A stretch of 64,000 nt of DNA from Chaunax sp. Z400 (lineage: Eukaryota > Chordata > Actinopteri > Lophiiformes > Chaunacidae). This document shows positions 38,060 to 50,424 of the stretch, piece after piece. How positions within the stretch are numbered: the first letter of the stretch is position 1; the number at the start of each line of letters is the position of its first letter. The notes below the pieces were generated by a model. The model saw only the letters and a program-made list of their open reading frames with translations, made no database searches and was not told the origin of the DNA. Made by a program: the position numbers and the translations under genes. Where the stretch lies: assembly GCA_037577475.1 (NCBI GenBank), contig CM075187.1, positions 24,334,810 through 24,398,809 of the forward strand, in the 5' to 3' direction.

Positions 38060-39130
38060 AGTCACAATGTATAACACATTTATTTCTCTGTGGTGTCGGT
38101 TAAAGCCTCTGAGAGCTGAGGTGAGATGCGTCAGCTTTGCTCTCCCTCCCAACCACCCAGAGAAATTAAGCTCCATCTCAGAGACGAGACCAGGGAATAG
38201 ACACGTGTCACAGCGCCACCAACTGAAGGCCTCATTATGTATTTACTGGAACAGAACCCTCTGCACACAATCACATACAACCAAAGGCACCATGATTCCA
38301 ACTCTGAAGGCTACCCACCAACTCCTAAATTGAAATTCTTGGTATGGCTGCTGATTAAGCTCAGGGGCCCTGCAAAATGTCGCATAATTAAGTCGCTGGT
38401 GGGAGCGAAGACAAGGAAGGAGCACAGTCTTCTCCTGCTGGTTCGTATTAAATCCTTGGGCCTTGTTGGTGGAGACGAAACCCCTGTTGAGACCAGGCCA
38501 CACCATTCACTTATTGGGTCATCTTTTAAGTCGGTCGACTGTTCCCACTCCCCCAGCAGTTCCTCCGCACATTTTATGTGTGCATTTCAATTTGTGTACT
38601 TCCTGTGTGCCTCATTATATTTTATACCAGACTCAGTGAGGGAGGCAAAGGTGGGTAAGGGGAAAAGGGAAGTGCAGTGTTTGGCTGCCCCCCCAATGTC
38701 AAAGGCAACCTCGGTGAATACGGAGCTGACCCTTATTTGTCACCCGTCAGCTCCGGCGCGGTGCAGAGACAAACACTCTGAGGCTGAGATTGTCTCCATT
38801 TGCTTGCTGCCTTGTAACCGGTTATTTTCTGCTGCCACTTTGTCCAGATAGTTTGGAGGAGTGAATAAGTACACAAAAGGAAACAAACAAACCAAAAAAG
38901 TGGATTTGCTCCCAATCGTAGTGCAAGTAATAGCAATGGCTTGGAAAGGGATGGAGAGTTTAGAGAGATACGGGGGGAGGAGAAGGGGGGCAAGGGGTGA
39001 CAGGATGTGTGCTATTTCACACAAAGTGCTTTCTGGCCAACTGTGCCCTCATTGTTCCATCATTGCCGGTAATGACTTCACCATGGCTTCCTGTCACATG
39101 ATGACTTTGCTGACCCTGTAAGTGATGTAG
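38060..39130. other. Stop-poor, balanced-composition block of unknown nature
   Basis: The longest frame is 204 codons on the plus strand (38237-38851), but frames of 86-103 codons overlap it on both strands, and the translation shows no domain, bias or signal peptide. A good donor-like CTGACCCTGTAAGTGAT occurs at about 39111-39127. The block may be conserved regulatory DNA or a non-coding RNA exon; evidence for a protein is lacking. Confidence 0.25.
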
Positions 39131-41674
39131 CAAGTGACCCCAGTTTGGATTGGATGGATGACCTCTGGAAGATGCCTGCTTGCTTGAGGAAGTATGAATG
39201 TTTTTTTATTGTTTTTGTTTTTTATGTGTCTCAGCAGTGAAGAAGCTAGAGAACCCCATACAGACAATCTATATCAGGGCGTCAACCTGTGGGTGAAGGT
39301 TGAAATTTAATGATCTGCTTTAGAAGACAGAAATACACTGTTGCCTAGTGCGAGATCAGAAACACCGCTCCAACATTTCTTGTTCCATCATCCATTAAAT
39401 GATACTATACTGGTCCTCACACAAGTAGACATGGTGGACCACCCAGAGATACAAGACAGATCTCATTTCTTCATTGCTTTTAATTGAATGTCAATAGAAA
39501 AAATGATTTTTGATTTCGCTCAGGATCCACTTTTCACCTCCTGATGTTTCTTGGACTCCAACAGTCTCCAGTTCTCCATTATCTTAACTTTGTTAAGTTC
39601 TGATGTGTAGCAGGTACAAAAATCCAACAGGGTCCCTTAAGATATGCCTCTACTCAGTGAGTACATATTTAAATTGTGTTTAGAATCCCTTTTAACTCAC
39701 TTGTACTGATAATATCTAGAAAGGTTGTTGAGCTAACCAATCCTCCACAGAAATAAATAATAATAATGATAATAAATTCTTTTGTCTTTGTGTATCTAAT
39801 TGCCAGAAAATGAATCCTTCAAAGAGGAAAGGTGACACCTACACCTATACCAACTGGATAAGGAATACAATCATTACACATCACTCTGAAGGAATTTACT
39901 GATTCATTTTAGAATGACTGGCAGCCAGCATCACTTCAGTGACACTTTGATTTCTGTCTGGATGTGGGGAGCTATTAACCGCAATGTACTGAGAATAAAC
40001 CATCCACAAATAGTATATTAAGTTCTTGAACTAGCCTTGTGATACAACCTTTACCTTGTTTATAGCATTAACTTGAACCTTAAGCTGAGACTTAACCCTA
40101 AACTCAGGTCTAACAAGTATGAAATATTCAGGATCCCTCGCCATGGGTGCATTTTATTGAAGAAAGACAGAAAGAAGTTATTTAAGTTGTCTGTGTTTTT
40201 GTGATTATTAATTCCATATCTAAGAAAAAGCTAAATTTTCAAAAGTTAAGTAAATAATTAAAATGCTTAAAATTCCCACATTATAAAAAGGCATCTCTCC
40301 GTGTACATAAAGTTCTGTGGAGGAAATATTGAACAGTTTTTGAGTTTTGCCCCAGAAAAACACATCTGAAAGTTCAACTTGTAACAAGGGAAATAAAATT
40401 TAAACAATACAACTGATAAAAAAAGTCCCTAAATAGCAAAAGTCACAACTTCAGTACTTGGTTGTTGTTGTGTGTAGAAAGTTTTCCTGAAAAAAAAGAC
40501 GAAAAGAAAATTGGGGTAATGCTCCGGAAACGAAAAAGGAAAAGAAAAACAATTAACACAAACATTAGCATTGAGGCGCAGCCGTACAACATATCCCCAG
40601 TTGTATTCTTGTGAGTGTTTGGGCTCCGTAATGAAAGCGGTCCAATAGTACACAGTACAGTACACACTTGAAGAACACTTGAACACAACCAGCCCTTGTC
40701 TACCTGCTGCCTCACAATGTCCAGCAGCAGACTGCAGCTTTGCTCTAAATCCAAGGATCATATCAAATCTTGTCATTAGGGTTTGTTACCAGGACAACAG
40801 CATTGCTCCAGCATCATCTGTGCCAAAGCCTGTCAAGACAGCAGCAGTGGTTGAAACAGGAAGACTATACCTATTGATAAAAAATAAAATACTCATGACA
40901 GAAAGCCTTCTACTGTAGATGACCTGCTATAGTTTACAGAGACCTGGGCCTGGTGCTATCCAATGTTGTGGAGTTTGATGAGCCTGTCAAGTGGAGAGCA
41001 CCTCTGTGTTCTCACTGTGGCCAAAAGCACATTTTTGTTTTGTTTTTTTCCCCTGATATTACATGAGAAAACCGAGGCTGTGAATTCACAGCTCAGATGA
41101 AAACTTGAATAATTGGCACATGGTTACATAATGTGAGGCGTTTGAGTTCATACAGCATGTTGTATTATTCATTGCACTAGTGAAATATGTAAAAGCACTG
41201 CTCCAATCCCCTTTAGGTCTAATTAAAAGACTATCAGCCTTTTTACAATGAAAACTCCAGGGGATACAGTGTAATCACATATTAATAGAATGATTACTAA
41301 AGAAATAAAGCTCCTTACACAGATAAGAGCTGCTGAATTTATAGCACAAAGCCATCTTTAAAAATAATTCTTATAAATGTTATTCCAATGATCTCAGCTC
41401 GGCTCAAAATGTGAGAACATGAACAAGCTTTTTGAGACCACAGAAAGACAGTTGGATCTAGGATGTGGAGGCTGACACCAAGGATATGAGCTAATAGACC
41501 TTGATAATCACAACTGTTAGCTCAGTATGAAGCTCATTTGGGTACCAATGATAGAAATTTATGATCTACAAGTTTTGGTTTCACATTCAGTGCCACTTAA
41601 TTGTGGGACCACAAATAATTAAAAATTCAAACCTAACAACACAAAGAGTCCACAGCCATGATAATAGCTGATAG
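39131..41674. other. Unique AT-rich DNA
   Basis: No gene or repeat family recognised. Minus-strand frames at 40429-40776 (103 and 115 codons, overlapping in different frames) have no domain features. Confidence 0.45.
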
Positions 41675-41702
41675 ATCTATATCTATATATATAGATATAG
41701 AT
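41675..41702. repeat. 28-bp perfect AT-rich palindrome
   Basis: The 28 bases are identical to their own reverse complement, built from ATCTATATCTATA and its mirror. This could extrude as a cruciform, or be a simple expansion of a TATA/GATA repeat. Confidence 0.9.
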
Positions 41703-41719
41703 AATATAAAGTAGTATTA

Positions 41720-42335
41720 CAGCTGAGGGGGTGGGAATGCAGAGTGCAGATCAATGATTGAATAAATGATCATTTCAAAGTCCAAACATAACCGTCCACA
41801 ATCACAAAAACACAAAAGGCAGAAAAAAATCCAAAATGCAAAAGGTACCAAAAAACCAAGAAACACTAACACTAAACACTGGGAACACAAGGGAAGAAGG
41901 AGATCAAACATAGATGACGTAGACATGGCATCGACGACGAACTGACAATTCACAGAGGGAATCACACAGACTAAATACACCAGGGTAACGAGGGAATGAT
42001 ACACGGGTGACACAGGGAGGAGGAGACAATCAACACAGGTGGAGACGATCAGACAGTCACACACTGGAGGGAAAATGCAGAGAAGGGAAACCTTAAAGGG
42101 GAAAACATGAAGGATAAACTAATCATAAACTAACACGGCAGAGCAAACAAACATGGGGAAAGGGAACAAACTGGAACTAAAAACACAGATGGATAAAACA
42201 CAGATAGAGGAGCCAAAAGGGTAAAACAGGTCATAAGACAATGAGACAGGAAATGCAAAGCAAAAACACAGAACATGGAAAGCAGACTTTCAAAATAAAA
42301 CAGGAAACAGGCAACCAAAATACAGAACCATGACA
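41720..42335 (-). repeat. LTR-like dispersed fish repeat
   Basis: Read on the minus strand it begins TGTCATGGTTCTGTATTTTG, is T-rich with little A or stop content, and includes GTTACCCTGGTGTATTTAG before ending near CTCTGCATTCC. I recognise a common family in fish. The TG start and lack of internal coding fit a solo LTR or non-autonomous element. Minus-strand frames of 78 and 115 codons in it are compositional. Confidence 0.55.
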
Positions 42336-42359
42336 CATTACCATATGTAAGACCCATAT

Positions 42360-42470
42360 TTAGCATATTTAAGACCTCAAATATCTCAATGTATTTCAGA
42401 CTTTTTAAGGCCTAAAGCTGAGATGGTCAAATTTAAGACTTTTAAAGACCTCGCAGGATCCCTGGTCCTG
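42360..42470. repeat. 'tttaagacttttaaagacc' dispersed repeat
   Basis: AATTTAAGACTTTTAAAGAC and upstream variants (ATTTAAGACC, TTTTTAAGGCC) belong to a short interspersed motif common in fish genomes. Confidence 0.5.
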
Positions 42471-42660
42471 AAAAGATAAGATAAGATAAGCTATACTTTA
42501 TTGTCCCTGTGGGGAAATTCTTTCTCTGCATTTGACCCATCCCTGCCCAGTAGGCAGCCCTCATGGCACACCGTGAGCAAATTGGGGTTTAGTATCTTCC
42601 TCAAGGATACGTCGACATGTAGACCGGGGGAACTGGAGACGAGTGGTCAAGATATAAGGG
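42471..42660 (-). mobile_element. SINE-like element, minus orientation, with (CTTAT)n tail
   Basis: Plus-strand order is a GATAA repeat tail (42474-42490), then ACTTTATTGTCCCTGTGGGG, AAATTCTTTCTCTGCATTTG and ACCCATCC, then GAGCAAATTGGGGTTTAGTA and CTTCCTCAAGGATACGTCGA. Read on the minus strand, it ends in CCCCACAGGGACAATAAAGT plus the simple-repeat tail typical of LINE-mobilised elements. No coding part. Confidence 0.65.
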
Positions 42661-42669
42661 GCTGCAAAG

Positions 42670-42880
42670 TGTGAGGATCACCAAAGTTAAATCATCTCTC
42701 GCTGAACGTAAATGATTGTAACAGATTTCTATCTTATAATTGTTAAGACATTTAACTGAAGATCACCTTAGAGGTGTCAGTAGGATTCATCCTCTGGAGA
42801 CCATAAATGTCTGTACAAAATGTATGTCTAACCATGCTTTAGTATTAGCAACTAGTCTGTGTCTGTTTTACTGAGGATGT
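42670..42880 (+). repeat. Dispersed teleost repeat fragment
   Basis: GATCACCAAAGTTAAATCAT and TAGGATTCATCCTCTGGAGA then ATAAATGTCTGTACAAAATG match the family at 7330-7800. Confidence 0.6.
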
Positions 42881-43383
42881 TTTAGATGTGGACTGGTGTG
42901 GACCAGAGGTGAAGCCAGGATTTCAATTTTGGGTGAAACAAAGGGATTTTGTCTGGGCCTTTTGATTACATGCTGCCTTTCTTTGGTGGCCTTCAACCAG
43001 TCCCACAAATCAAAGATGATGAATATTAATAAGCTATGGAAGGGGAGAAGTGTGTCTGGTTGAATATGACACTGTTTTCTATAACATTTTCAATGCAGAT
43101 AGAACTTTCTTATCTACCTGCTACAGCTTAGCTGGGCTCACACTACAGGAGTCTCTGGCCCATTTCACCCCGATTCACTCCTTCCAGCAATCAAAGGTGA
43201 AAACTGGTCTTAGTTTGGAAAACTTTGGTTGGTCCCGATGGTAGACCAGATTATCTGGTAGTGTGAGGTGTTTACAGATTCACTCGTATGCCTCTCGATC
43301 TGATAGTGGACAATCGGAGCCGCTCCGATAATTTTCAAACATGTTGGATTTTAGAATTAAAATCTGAGCGATAACGTCAGTAC

Positions 43384-43840
43384 CTTCTGGGGGAGGAACT
43401 GCAGGCCTCTCTCACCTCAATAAAGATCGGTGTTCATGGTTCCACTATTCCAAAGACACAGGGCAAAACTGGCATCCATGGGAGAGTGGAAAGGCGAAAG
43501 CCACTGCTAACCCAGAAGAACATAAAGGCTCGTCTGAATTTTGCCTAAACACACCTTGATGACCCTCAGAGCTTTTGGGAGAATGTTCTATGCACTGATG
43601 AGTCTGATGTTGCTTGTGTCCATTAGAATAATTTCCACCTTCATGCTGGCAAGAAGTGTCAGTGTGATGTTGTGGGGATGTTTCACTGCTTCAAGGCCTG
43701 GAAGATTTGCTATAATTGGGGGAAACATGAATTCTGCCCTCTACCAAAAAATCCTGGAGGAGGATTTCAGGTCATCAATCTGTGAGTTGAAGCTCGATCA
43801 CAACTGGGTCATGCAGCAAGATAATGATTGTCTTTAAATA
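43384..43840 (+). pseudogene. Tc1-like transposase remnant, frameshifted and truncated
   Basis: In one frame the sequence reads KTGIHGRVERRKPLLTQKNI then KARLNFA, a TAA stop, THLDDPQSFWENVLCTDESD. This is the Tc1 region leading into the first catalytic Asp (TDES). After a disrupted stretch a second frame gives VMLWGCFTASRPGRFAIIGG, NMNSALYQKILEED and NWVMQQDND, which includes the second catalytic Asp. Homology stops right there and the third acidic residue is missing. The N-terminal DNA-binding half and the terminal inverted repeats are not recognisable here. Non-functional. Confidence 0.85.
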
Positions 43841-44063
43841 TTACGTGAAATTTAAGAAAATGTTCTAATCATGTAGGATGGGCCTGATGTAAGTGGGTGG
43901 GATGAGGTGTGTTTGCTCCACCCACATTTGCCTGATGGACATGGGATAGCCATTTGTCACAGAATGTAAATGATGCCAACCAGCGACAAGGGCCGAAATA
44001 ATGATCCAATCCAAAAGCTGTTAAAATTGATAACGTTTTTATATTTTTAGGATAGAAGTCATC

Positions 44064-44124
<61 letters not shown>
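44064..44124. repeat. Compound (AT)n(AG)n microsatellite
   Basis: About 12 AT units followed by about 18 GA units, abutting the LINE fragment at its 5' end. Confidence 0.95.
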
Positions 44125-44128
<4 letters not shown>

Positions 44129-44608
44129 AGGATGCTGTGTAAGCTGCACAGCATCCTGGAGAATGTTTCACACCCCCTCCATGATGTGCTGGCCCAGCAT
44201 CAGAGCTCACGGAGAAAAAGACTGATTCCCCATAAAAACACGACAGGGCGCCACAGGAGGTCCCTCCTGCCTGTGGCCATCAAACTCCACAATCCTCCCT
44301 CTGACTGAAACTCTGATTTTACACCTTGGACTTAAATTAGTACCGGCTGGCACTTTACTGGACATTACACACTCTGTAACATACGTACTATAGTACATAT
44401 TTATATTCTATTCATTTTCTACTCTTGCACTCATTTATTGTAATTATTCATTTATTCATTTGTACATTGTTCATTCCATTTATTTCAATTTGTTCATTTC
44501 TATATTCTAGCTTTCTATTTAGCTTTCCTTTTTGACATTTTTCAAGGAGAATCTGTAGCGAATCACTTTCCCCACGGGGATCAATAAAGTATTTCCGATT
44601 CTGATATA
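44125..44608 (+). mobile_element. LINE 3' end (CR1/L2/Rex-like), 5'-truncated
   Basis: A 59-codon frame (44129-44308) reads RMLCKLHSILENVSHPLHDV, then a GRHRRSLLPVAIKLHNPPSD end and stop. It resembles the C-terminus of fish non-LTR retrotransposon ORF2 ('HPLH...RRS.(I/L)P.A...LN'). The 3' UTR ends with CTTTCCCCACGGGGATCAAT and AAAGTATTTCCGATTCTGAT, the usual 3' signature of such elements. The 5' truncation is typical of target-primed insertion. Exact clade is uncertain. Confidence 0.7.
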
Positions 44609-45179
44609 TATTCTGAGTGTGAGGTCAATGTCATGCCATTATGATCCAGTAATGGGAGCATTTTCCTACAAAGTTTAACCAAAGAAGTTTTAATAATAGA
44701 ATTATTGCTGGCCCTCAATGTTCCATCTGTTCAGTTCCCATTTTCATCAAGTGACTTGTTCCATTTTTTTTTGTTTCATTTACAAAATATTGCACAATAA
44801 AATTTAGCCTTGAAGGTATGAACAATGTTTCATGAAAATGAGTGGAGGAAACGGCTGCAGGACATTTATCCAGTTCTCCTTTTTTTCTATTCGGTTTTAT
44901 TTCTGTAACTGCATTTCAATGTCACACTTCAGCAGTTACTTCAAGTTCATGTAAAATTAATTTGTGTTGAACCAATATGTATAAAACTGCAGTTCAAAGT
45001 GATTTTCAGGGTCATGAAATAGTCAAATAAATAGCAAAGCATACAAGAAAGCGAGGAACGAAAATAAGAAAATAAGAGAACAGAGTATGAAAGAACATAG
45101 ATATGAACAGTAATTAAAACACACATATATATCTTAATGAGAATATTAAAGAGCCCAGCAGATCAACTGTTCCATGTTT

Positions 45180-45430
45180 TTAGGTGCATACATGCTTAAC
45201 ACGATCTCATCAGATTTAGACTAAGCTCCAGGGATATGTGAGAGGTACAGTAGGTGCCTTGAGACTTGAGAGATCTGCTGGGTTTGTAAATTAAGAGCGT
45301 TTCTGGTATCCACTGTGAAGCCAGGGCATTTAGAGGTTTTTTACAGCAGGAGTAGGCTTTAAACTCAATCCGAAGCACAGATAGCCAGTGGATGTTTGTG
45401 AGGATGAGAGAAATGTGGTCTTATTGATTT
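45180..45430 (-). repeat. Dispersed repeat, weak match
   Basis: AGGCTTTAAACTCAATCCGA and AGATAGCCAGTGGATGTTTG resemble a fish interspersed family. Low confidence; the 60-codon minus frame is not a gene. Confidence 0.35.
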
Positions 45431-45585
45431 TATTCATGTTACACAAAACAGCTGCACGCCAGTCATGGTGAGGTTTGGGTTCAGCACAGACAACAATCTT
45501 CAGGACTCAAACAGAACTGAGGCTGATGGGCATATCTTTAGTTCAGCCATAAACCAAACTGATGGACAAATTCATACTTACTAGT

Positions 45586-46730
45586 GCAGGGCCCGTTCTA
45601 AATGTGCCTCAACACATGACAGTAACGTCATATCCCACGTCCAGTAGTAACGTTTATGCTCCATTTATGTACGAAAACAGATCCGTATCAAACGCTGTGG
45701 CAGTGAAACGTCAAAAGTTTCATCAGAAACAAATATGGTGACAGTCGAGGAGGTTGTGATGATGTGCCTAGTGAATACAAAGCAGCTAAAGGGAGGTAAC
45801 GATGTATGACGTCGGTGCGTGATTATGTAGGGTTTTGTTCACTTTTTCCTTCTTTGTTGTTTCCAGACACGTTTGTTGTGCCTTGGTTGTATTGTAGCTA
45901 CACTGCCCTCAACCATTTCCGACGGTGTTGCTCTGTTTCAGCAGAGCCCCGTCGCTGCCCCTCCGCTGCTGCACAGAGTGTTGTTCACCTGTTTATTACC
46001 TCCGCCAAGGAGGTCATGTGATTGGTTCAGTTTGTTTGTCTGTTTGTTAGCAGGATTACGCAAAAACTAATGGACAGATCTGCATGACATTTTCAGCAAA
46101 GATGGACCCTAGCATATCCTGGAGGTAATTACATTTTGGTGATGATCTGGGTCAGGATCGGGATCTGAATCCGGGAATTTTTAAGGATTCTTTTTAACAT
46201 TTCTTAGCATAGCGTTGTATATTTTACTGCATCAGAATATATTCCATAGTTACTTGAATAAAGGAATTTCTTTAGCTCAAAGAGAGAAGTCTTCTTGAAA
46301 TATGGTATGTATGTGTTATGGATACAGGAAGCAAAATGATCACCTTTGTTCTGCTGTTAATATATTTCCCCCAACATTGCCCCAACAATTTTTGTCGTAA
46401 ATGTTATTTCTATAGTAGATAGAGATGCAGATATTTTAGGGTATATAATAATCAGACTGTACCAGAAACTGAGAGATGTGACTGGTACTGCTGGAATAAC
46501 AATTATGTCCAAGATTGTTGGGCCTTGGCGGAGGTTTGCGCTCTCCAAGCATTCTTGTTCGAAATGTTTTAATGTTGAGCGTGTCGCATAACCAAATTGC
46601 AACAAAGTCAAGAAATTATTTCCATGGGCCTCCAGCAACTCACATGCCAAGTTTGAAGTAGATCAGATGAACGGTTTTCACGATAGGCAAATTACAGACA
46701 GACAGACAGAGATTCCTCACGTTATAGTAT
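45586..46730. mobile_element. Nested insertion, probably a non-autonomous element
   Basis: Begins around CTAGTGCAGGGCCCGTTCTA and ends around CAGACAGACAGACAGAGATT and TTATAGTATGA, the latter a familiar fish-repeat terminus. It lies between the two halves of an older repeat. Possible terminal similarity (ACTAGTGCAGGGCC against TACTATAACGTGAGG in reverse complement) is weak. No transposase found. Confidence 0.45.
45998..46535 (+). repeat. 'cctccgccaagg' element with 13-bp inverted ends
   Basis: ACCTCCGCCAAGG (45998-46010) and its exact reverse complement CCTTGGCGGAGGT (46523-46535) bound a 538-bp segment with TTAGCAGGATTACGCAAAAA and CTAATGGACAGATC, a well-known fish repeat. It may be an integral part of the larger insertion 45586-46730. 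Confidence 0.7.
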
Positions 46731-46940
46731 GATGATGCTGGTGTTAGATGAAATGATTGAAGTTATTACAATTCATCCACGTGAACATGCAAACCAAATT
46801 TCATCCATTAATCCGTCAAGGGATTACCAATGTCATTATTCACTCTGATGGTAAGCTGTAATTCAGGTAATTTAATGGCAGTCCATTCAAAGCTGTCAGT
46901 CTGAACTGGTGGACTGACTGACTGTCTGACACATCCATTT

Positions 46941-49556
46941 TTGTATTAGTGTATTTCCATGTTCTAGGGCGAATTAGCTTGAAGGTGCATCAGGTGGTGA
47001 AATGTATGTTTTAGCTGTCTCTTTTAAATAAATAAACTGCATTATGGGTCAAAATCCATAGATTCATTCGTCTCTGGTAAAAGATAAATTCTTGTTACAT
47101 AGAAGTTTGGTAACTGAACCCTATTGTAGATGTAAAAGACTGTCTAATCTTTTAGTGTGATTTCCCACAAATGGGGAGCTCAACCATGGAATTAATTAGA
47201 ACAAAACCTAGTATGAAAAATGACTGAATTAATTAGGCAGCTGGGTAGATCAGTGTAAGGGTGCACACATCTGACGACAGAATATCGATTTAAATTATCT
47301 GTGGATGTAATGCATTGATGGCAACAAATTAAATGTTATTGTAGAATCCGTCTTAATTCTATGAGAATATATGTGATATTTAATCATAAAAAATGTCAAT
47401 GAAGTCTCAATGCTGGAACTTTCTGGGTGTTGACATTAACGTGAAGAGTTGGACACAAGATGGTGCAGGTACAGCTAATTGACTACTAATGAGCATACCT
47501 GTTGGTGATTGGCTCCTGAGTAAGAGCTGTAGAGTAGTCATTTCTTACCTGGCATATGCTGCAAACCAGGAGAGAATTGCCACTAGAGCTTTAATAATAA
47601 AGGGAAGCAAGACTCTAGGGAGTAATGGATAAAATAGAGAAGAAGAACTGATTGAGCTTAACATTTAAATTCTAAATAAATCTATTTTAAAGCATTTTGA
47701 AACATTTTTCTTGTTTGTTGAAGCACACACATTTTAATCTTCCACAAATTATATTTGTCTTACATTTGACTCTTGGATCAGCCTGCTTAAATACTGACTG
47801 CTGCCCATTTTTTTCCAATCAGTTGACAACAATCTGGATTTTCAGAAGTGGGTGGAGCAAATCAATTGCAATCATGTGACAGGTCATGAAGAATGAAATT
47901 GCTCTTGAGCTGATAAGTGGTGCCACTTTTATCAATTACAGGCCAATGACTGAATGTCAAAGTGATTGAAAGTGACTGTTTTTTATTATGTTACTGCATG
48001 TACAGAATTTGATTAACTTGTCTCTGGTGTTGATTTAGCAATGAAATTAGCTGGATTTGAAGAAAGCTGTCACATCGTCCGAAAGGTGAAAATGTAAATG
48101 TAAAAACAAAAAGAAAGGCTATTACCAAGTGACCAGTGAAACATAGTGGGGTCATTGCCTGTCCAGGATCCCGTTACAGCCCTACTTTGGTGTACTGTGA
48201 AATAAAACCAAATAAAGAATGAGGAATAAGAGAGTTTGGAGGCAGCCCAGGCCAAAAGAAAAAAAAGACAACAATGCTCCCATGCTTGAGACAAAACCAC
48301 AATTCTAAAAACCTTTTAATTTGTCAGTTTAAAATTGTTATGCCCAGGCCTACGCAGACATGTCACAGCGGATGTCATCCCTACAAAGATGCTGCAGTCT
48401 CACAGAGTAACCCACCATTTCGAAGGTGGACCATGTAGTAGGTGTATCTTGTAGCTACCGTGACTCTGCCGATAGACCTTTTGGACATGATGGCCAAAAA
48501 CTTTAAAACTCTGATATTGTAGACTACAACTAAATAAATTGATTGTTATTCCACAAAAGGCACCAGTCAGTTCAGAAATCTAAGATTTAAAACAGTCACC
48601 AGAACCATGTCAGTTCCCAGAGGTGTAGAATGTGTACAGCAGGGGTCTGGATGCAGATGAAGTCACTGTCTAATGTCATAACTGGGTAAATTGTACTTTT
48701 CTGAGTGGTTTTGATGCAGCACTTTTACTCTTGAGTAGAAAAATCATTAGTTTTACTCCCATCATGATTGGATGGATTTGTTTTGTGTATTCATGCATGT
48801 TCCGTTCAGAGGCAGGTATTCATGGTCCCAGGTCTATTTAAAGTAGCATAATGGCTGAAGCTACAGACGTATGGCTTTCAAATAGTGCTAGCAGCTAGTT
48901 AGTACATCAGAGAACTGACAGAGAGCAGTGAGTGTCTGTGGTGCTAATGCTACTGTGTTTCATAATACATAAAGTATCTCATATTTCAAAACTACATTTT
49001 CTCTTGTAATGGAAATATTAAAGCCAAGTGGGTGAGTGTCGAGGCGTTTAACTAGTTACTCTTGTTATTGGAGCTAAATATGACAGTATGATAAGACAGA
49101 CCTGTATTTAATAGACACTAATGAAATATAACACCTTTATCTTCTATACCCTAAATAAGGCATCCACAATATGAGACATCACAAGACGGCAGAGGGATCT
49201 GGGTACTTCTGTAAGCTTATTGTCTTCATTTGATGTAGAGACTTGGGTCTCACACCTGATCTGTGACTGTCTGTGATACTTATAGGACATCTATATAGGA
49301 ATTATTACAGTTTAAGGACTCTGTAACATGTGTACACTCATTACATTTACATGTACATCACACATGGGCAATGCAGGGCCCATTGGATCATCTCAATGTA
49401 ATGCAACATCCCCATTAAAAAAATGCAGCATTACGTTTTGATGAATGTTGGTGAAGGTGAATGACTATACGATGAGTCTACTGCTATTTAATTTGACTGA
49501 CAGAGGGTGTGGTCTGTATTTAGACTGGACAAAAAAGGCCTCAAGCTTACATTCAG
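46941..49556. other. Unique AT-rich DNA
   Basis: No gene or repeat family recognised. Open frames are short (at most 76 codons) and lack motifs. Confidence 0.5.
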
Positions 49557-50240
49557 GTCAGAACAAAGGGTCCAAATGCAGGCACAGAGCTGATGCAGAA
49601 TAGGTACAGTTCACGGGTCCAATCACAGAATAGCTTCACGTACAGGGAAGCGTCAAAACGGGGAACAGTCCATAATAGGCAAACGTGTTCCTGTCCGTCT
49701 CTCCTCCGTCTGTGTGTGCGTTTGTTTGTGTGTCTCCAGGGTGTGGCTGATAGGTCCACTCTCTGGTTCACTCCCGCCTCCTCTCCTGATCACCTGTATC
49801 AATCATCTCATCAGCTCCACCTGACCTGTGAGCAGTTAGAGGAATGCTTAAGCCCTGGTCTTCCACTTAGTATCCATCAAATCATCCATTATACTGTAAC
49901 AAAATCGACTCAATGTGTGACGTTCAGTGATTTTTTTTTTTATCTGTTTTTTTGCTTGTCTGTAACTGACTTTGTTGTCTATGCTGCAGACCCACTCAGC
50001 TGCTTCCTGTTCTTGCCACGCCCTGGAAACATGTCTGTTCTGTGTGAGTTGGTTTGTCAGCTATCAGAAGATTTTGCCTGCCTTCCTTGCTCTCTGCCCT
50101 GTTAGCCTGATTCGTCTGCCCTGTCGGCTTGATCCTTCAGTTTTCCATTATTTGATTCTTCTTTCACAAATTATTCAATTAAACTTTCGTTCAAACATTT
50201 CATTCTGCCTCTGCCTACTGAGTTCTGCATTTCGAGTCCT
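49557..50240 (+). repeat. Dispersed fish repeat with inverted terminal similarity
   Basis: The left end has GGGTCCAAATGCAGGCACAG. The right end CTCTGCCTACTGAGTTCTGC then ATTTCGAGTCC is its approximate inverse. The interior carries CAGCTGCTTCCTGTTCTTGC and AATTAAACTTTCGTTCAAAC. This is a familiar dispersed family whose ends read 'ggacccaaatgcag'. The 170-codon frame at 49593-50105 crosses it, shows no domain, and is judged fortuitous. Confidence 0.6.
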
Positions 50241-50424
50241 ACTTTTGAGAAAAACATAACGATAAAATAAATAAATGAGCATATTTAAAAAATAATATGG
50301 TGTACTACACAAGATATACAAGGAATATTGGTGAGTCTCACTGACTTCATCACTGCAACTGTTTTACACAGTGGTGGCTTGTTGCATGTTATTTTTCTAA
50401 TTTTGTTTTTGTTGTTGTTGTTCC

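Larger units (their letters stand above)
45470..46940 (+). repeat. Dispersed teleost repeat split by a 1.15-kb insertion
   Basis: The left half (45470-45585) has ACTGAGGCTGATGGGCATAT and AAACCAAACTGATGGACAAA. The right half (46731-46940) resumes the family order with GAAGTTATTACAATTCATCC, AAACCAAATTTCATCC and GTCTGAACTGGTGGACTGAC. The DNA between them is foreign to the family (see 45586-46730), so the copy was probably interrupted by a later insertion. Confidence 0.55.

Noticed and set aside
38237..38851. 204-codon plus-strand frame
   Set aside because: No recognisable domain or composition bias, overlapped by long frames on both strands; best explained by a stop-poor block of balanced composition.
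49593..50105. 170-codon plus-strand frame
   Set aside because: Crosses a dispersed fish repeat with inverted ends and shows no domain.
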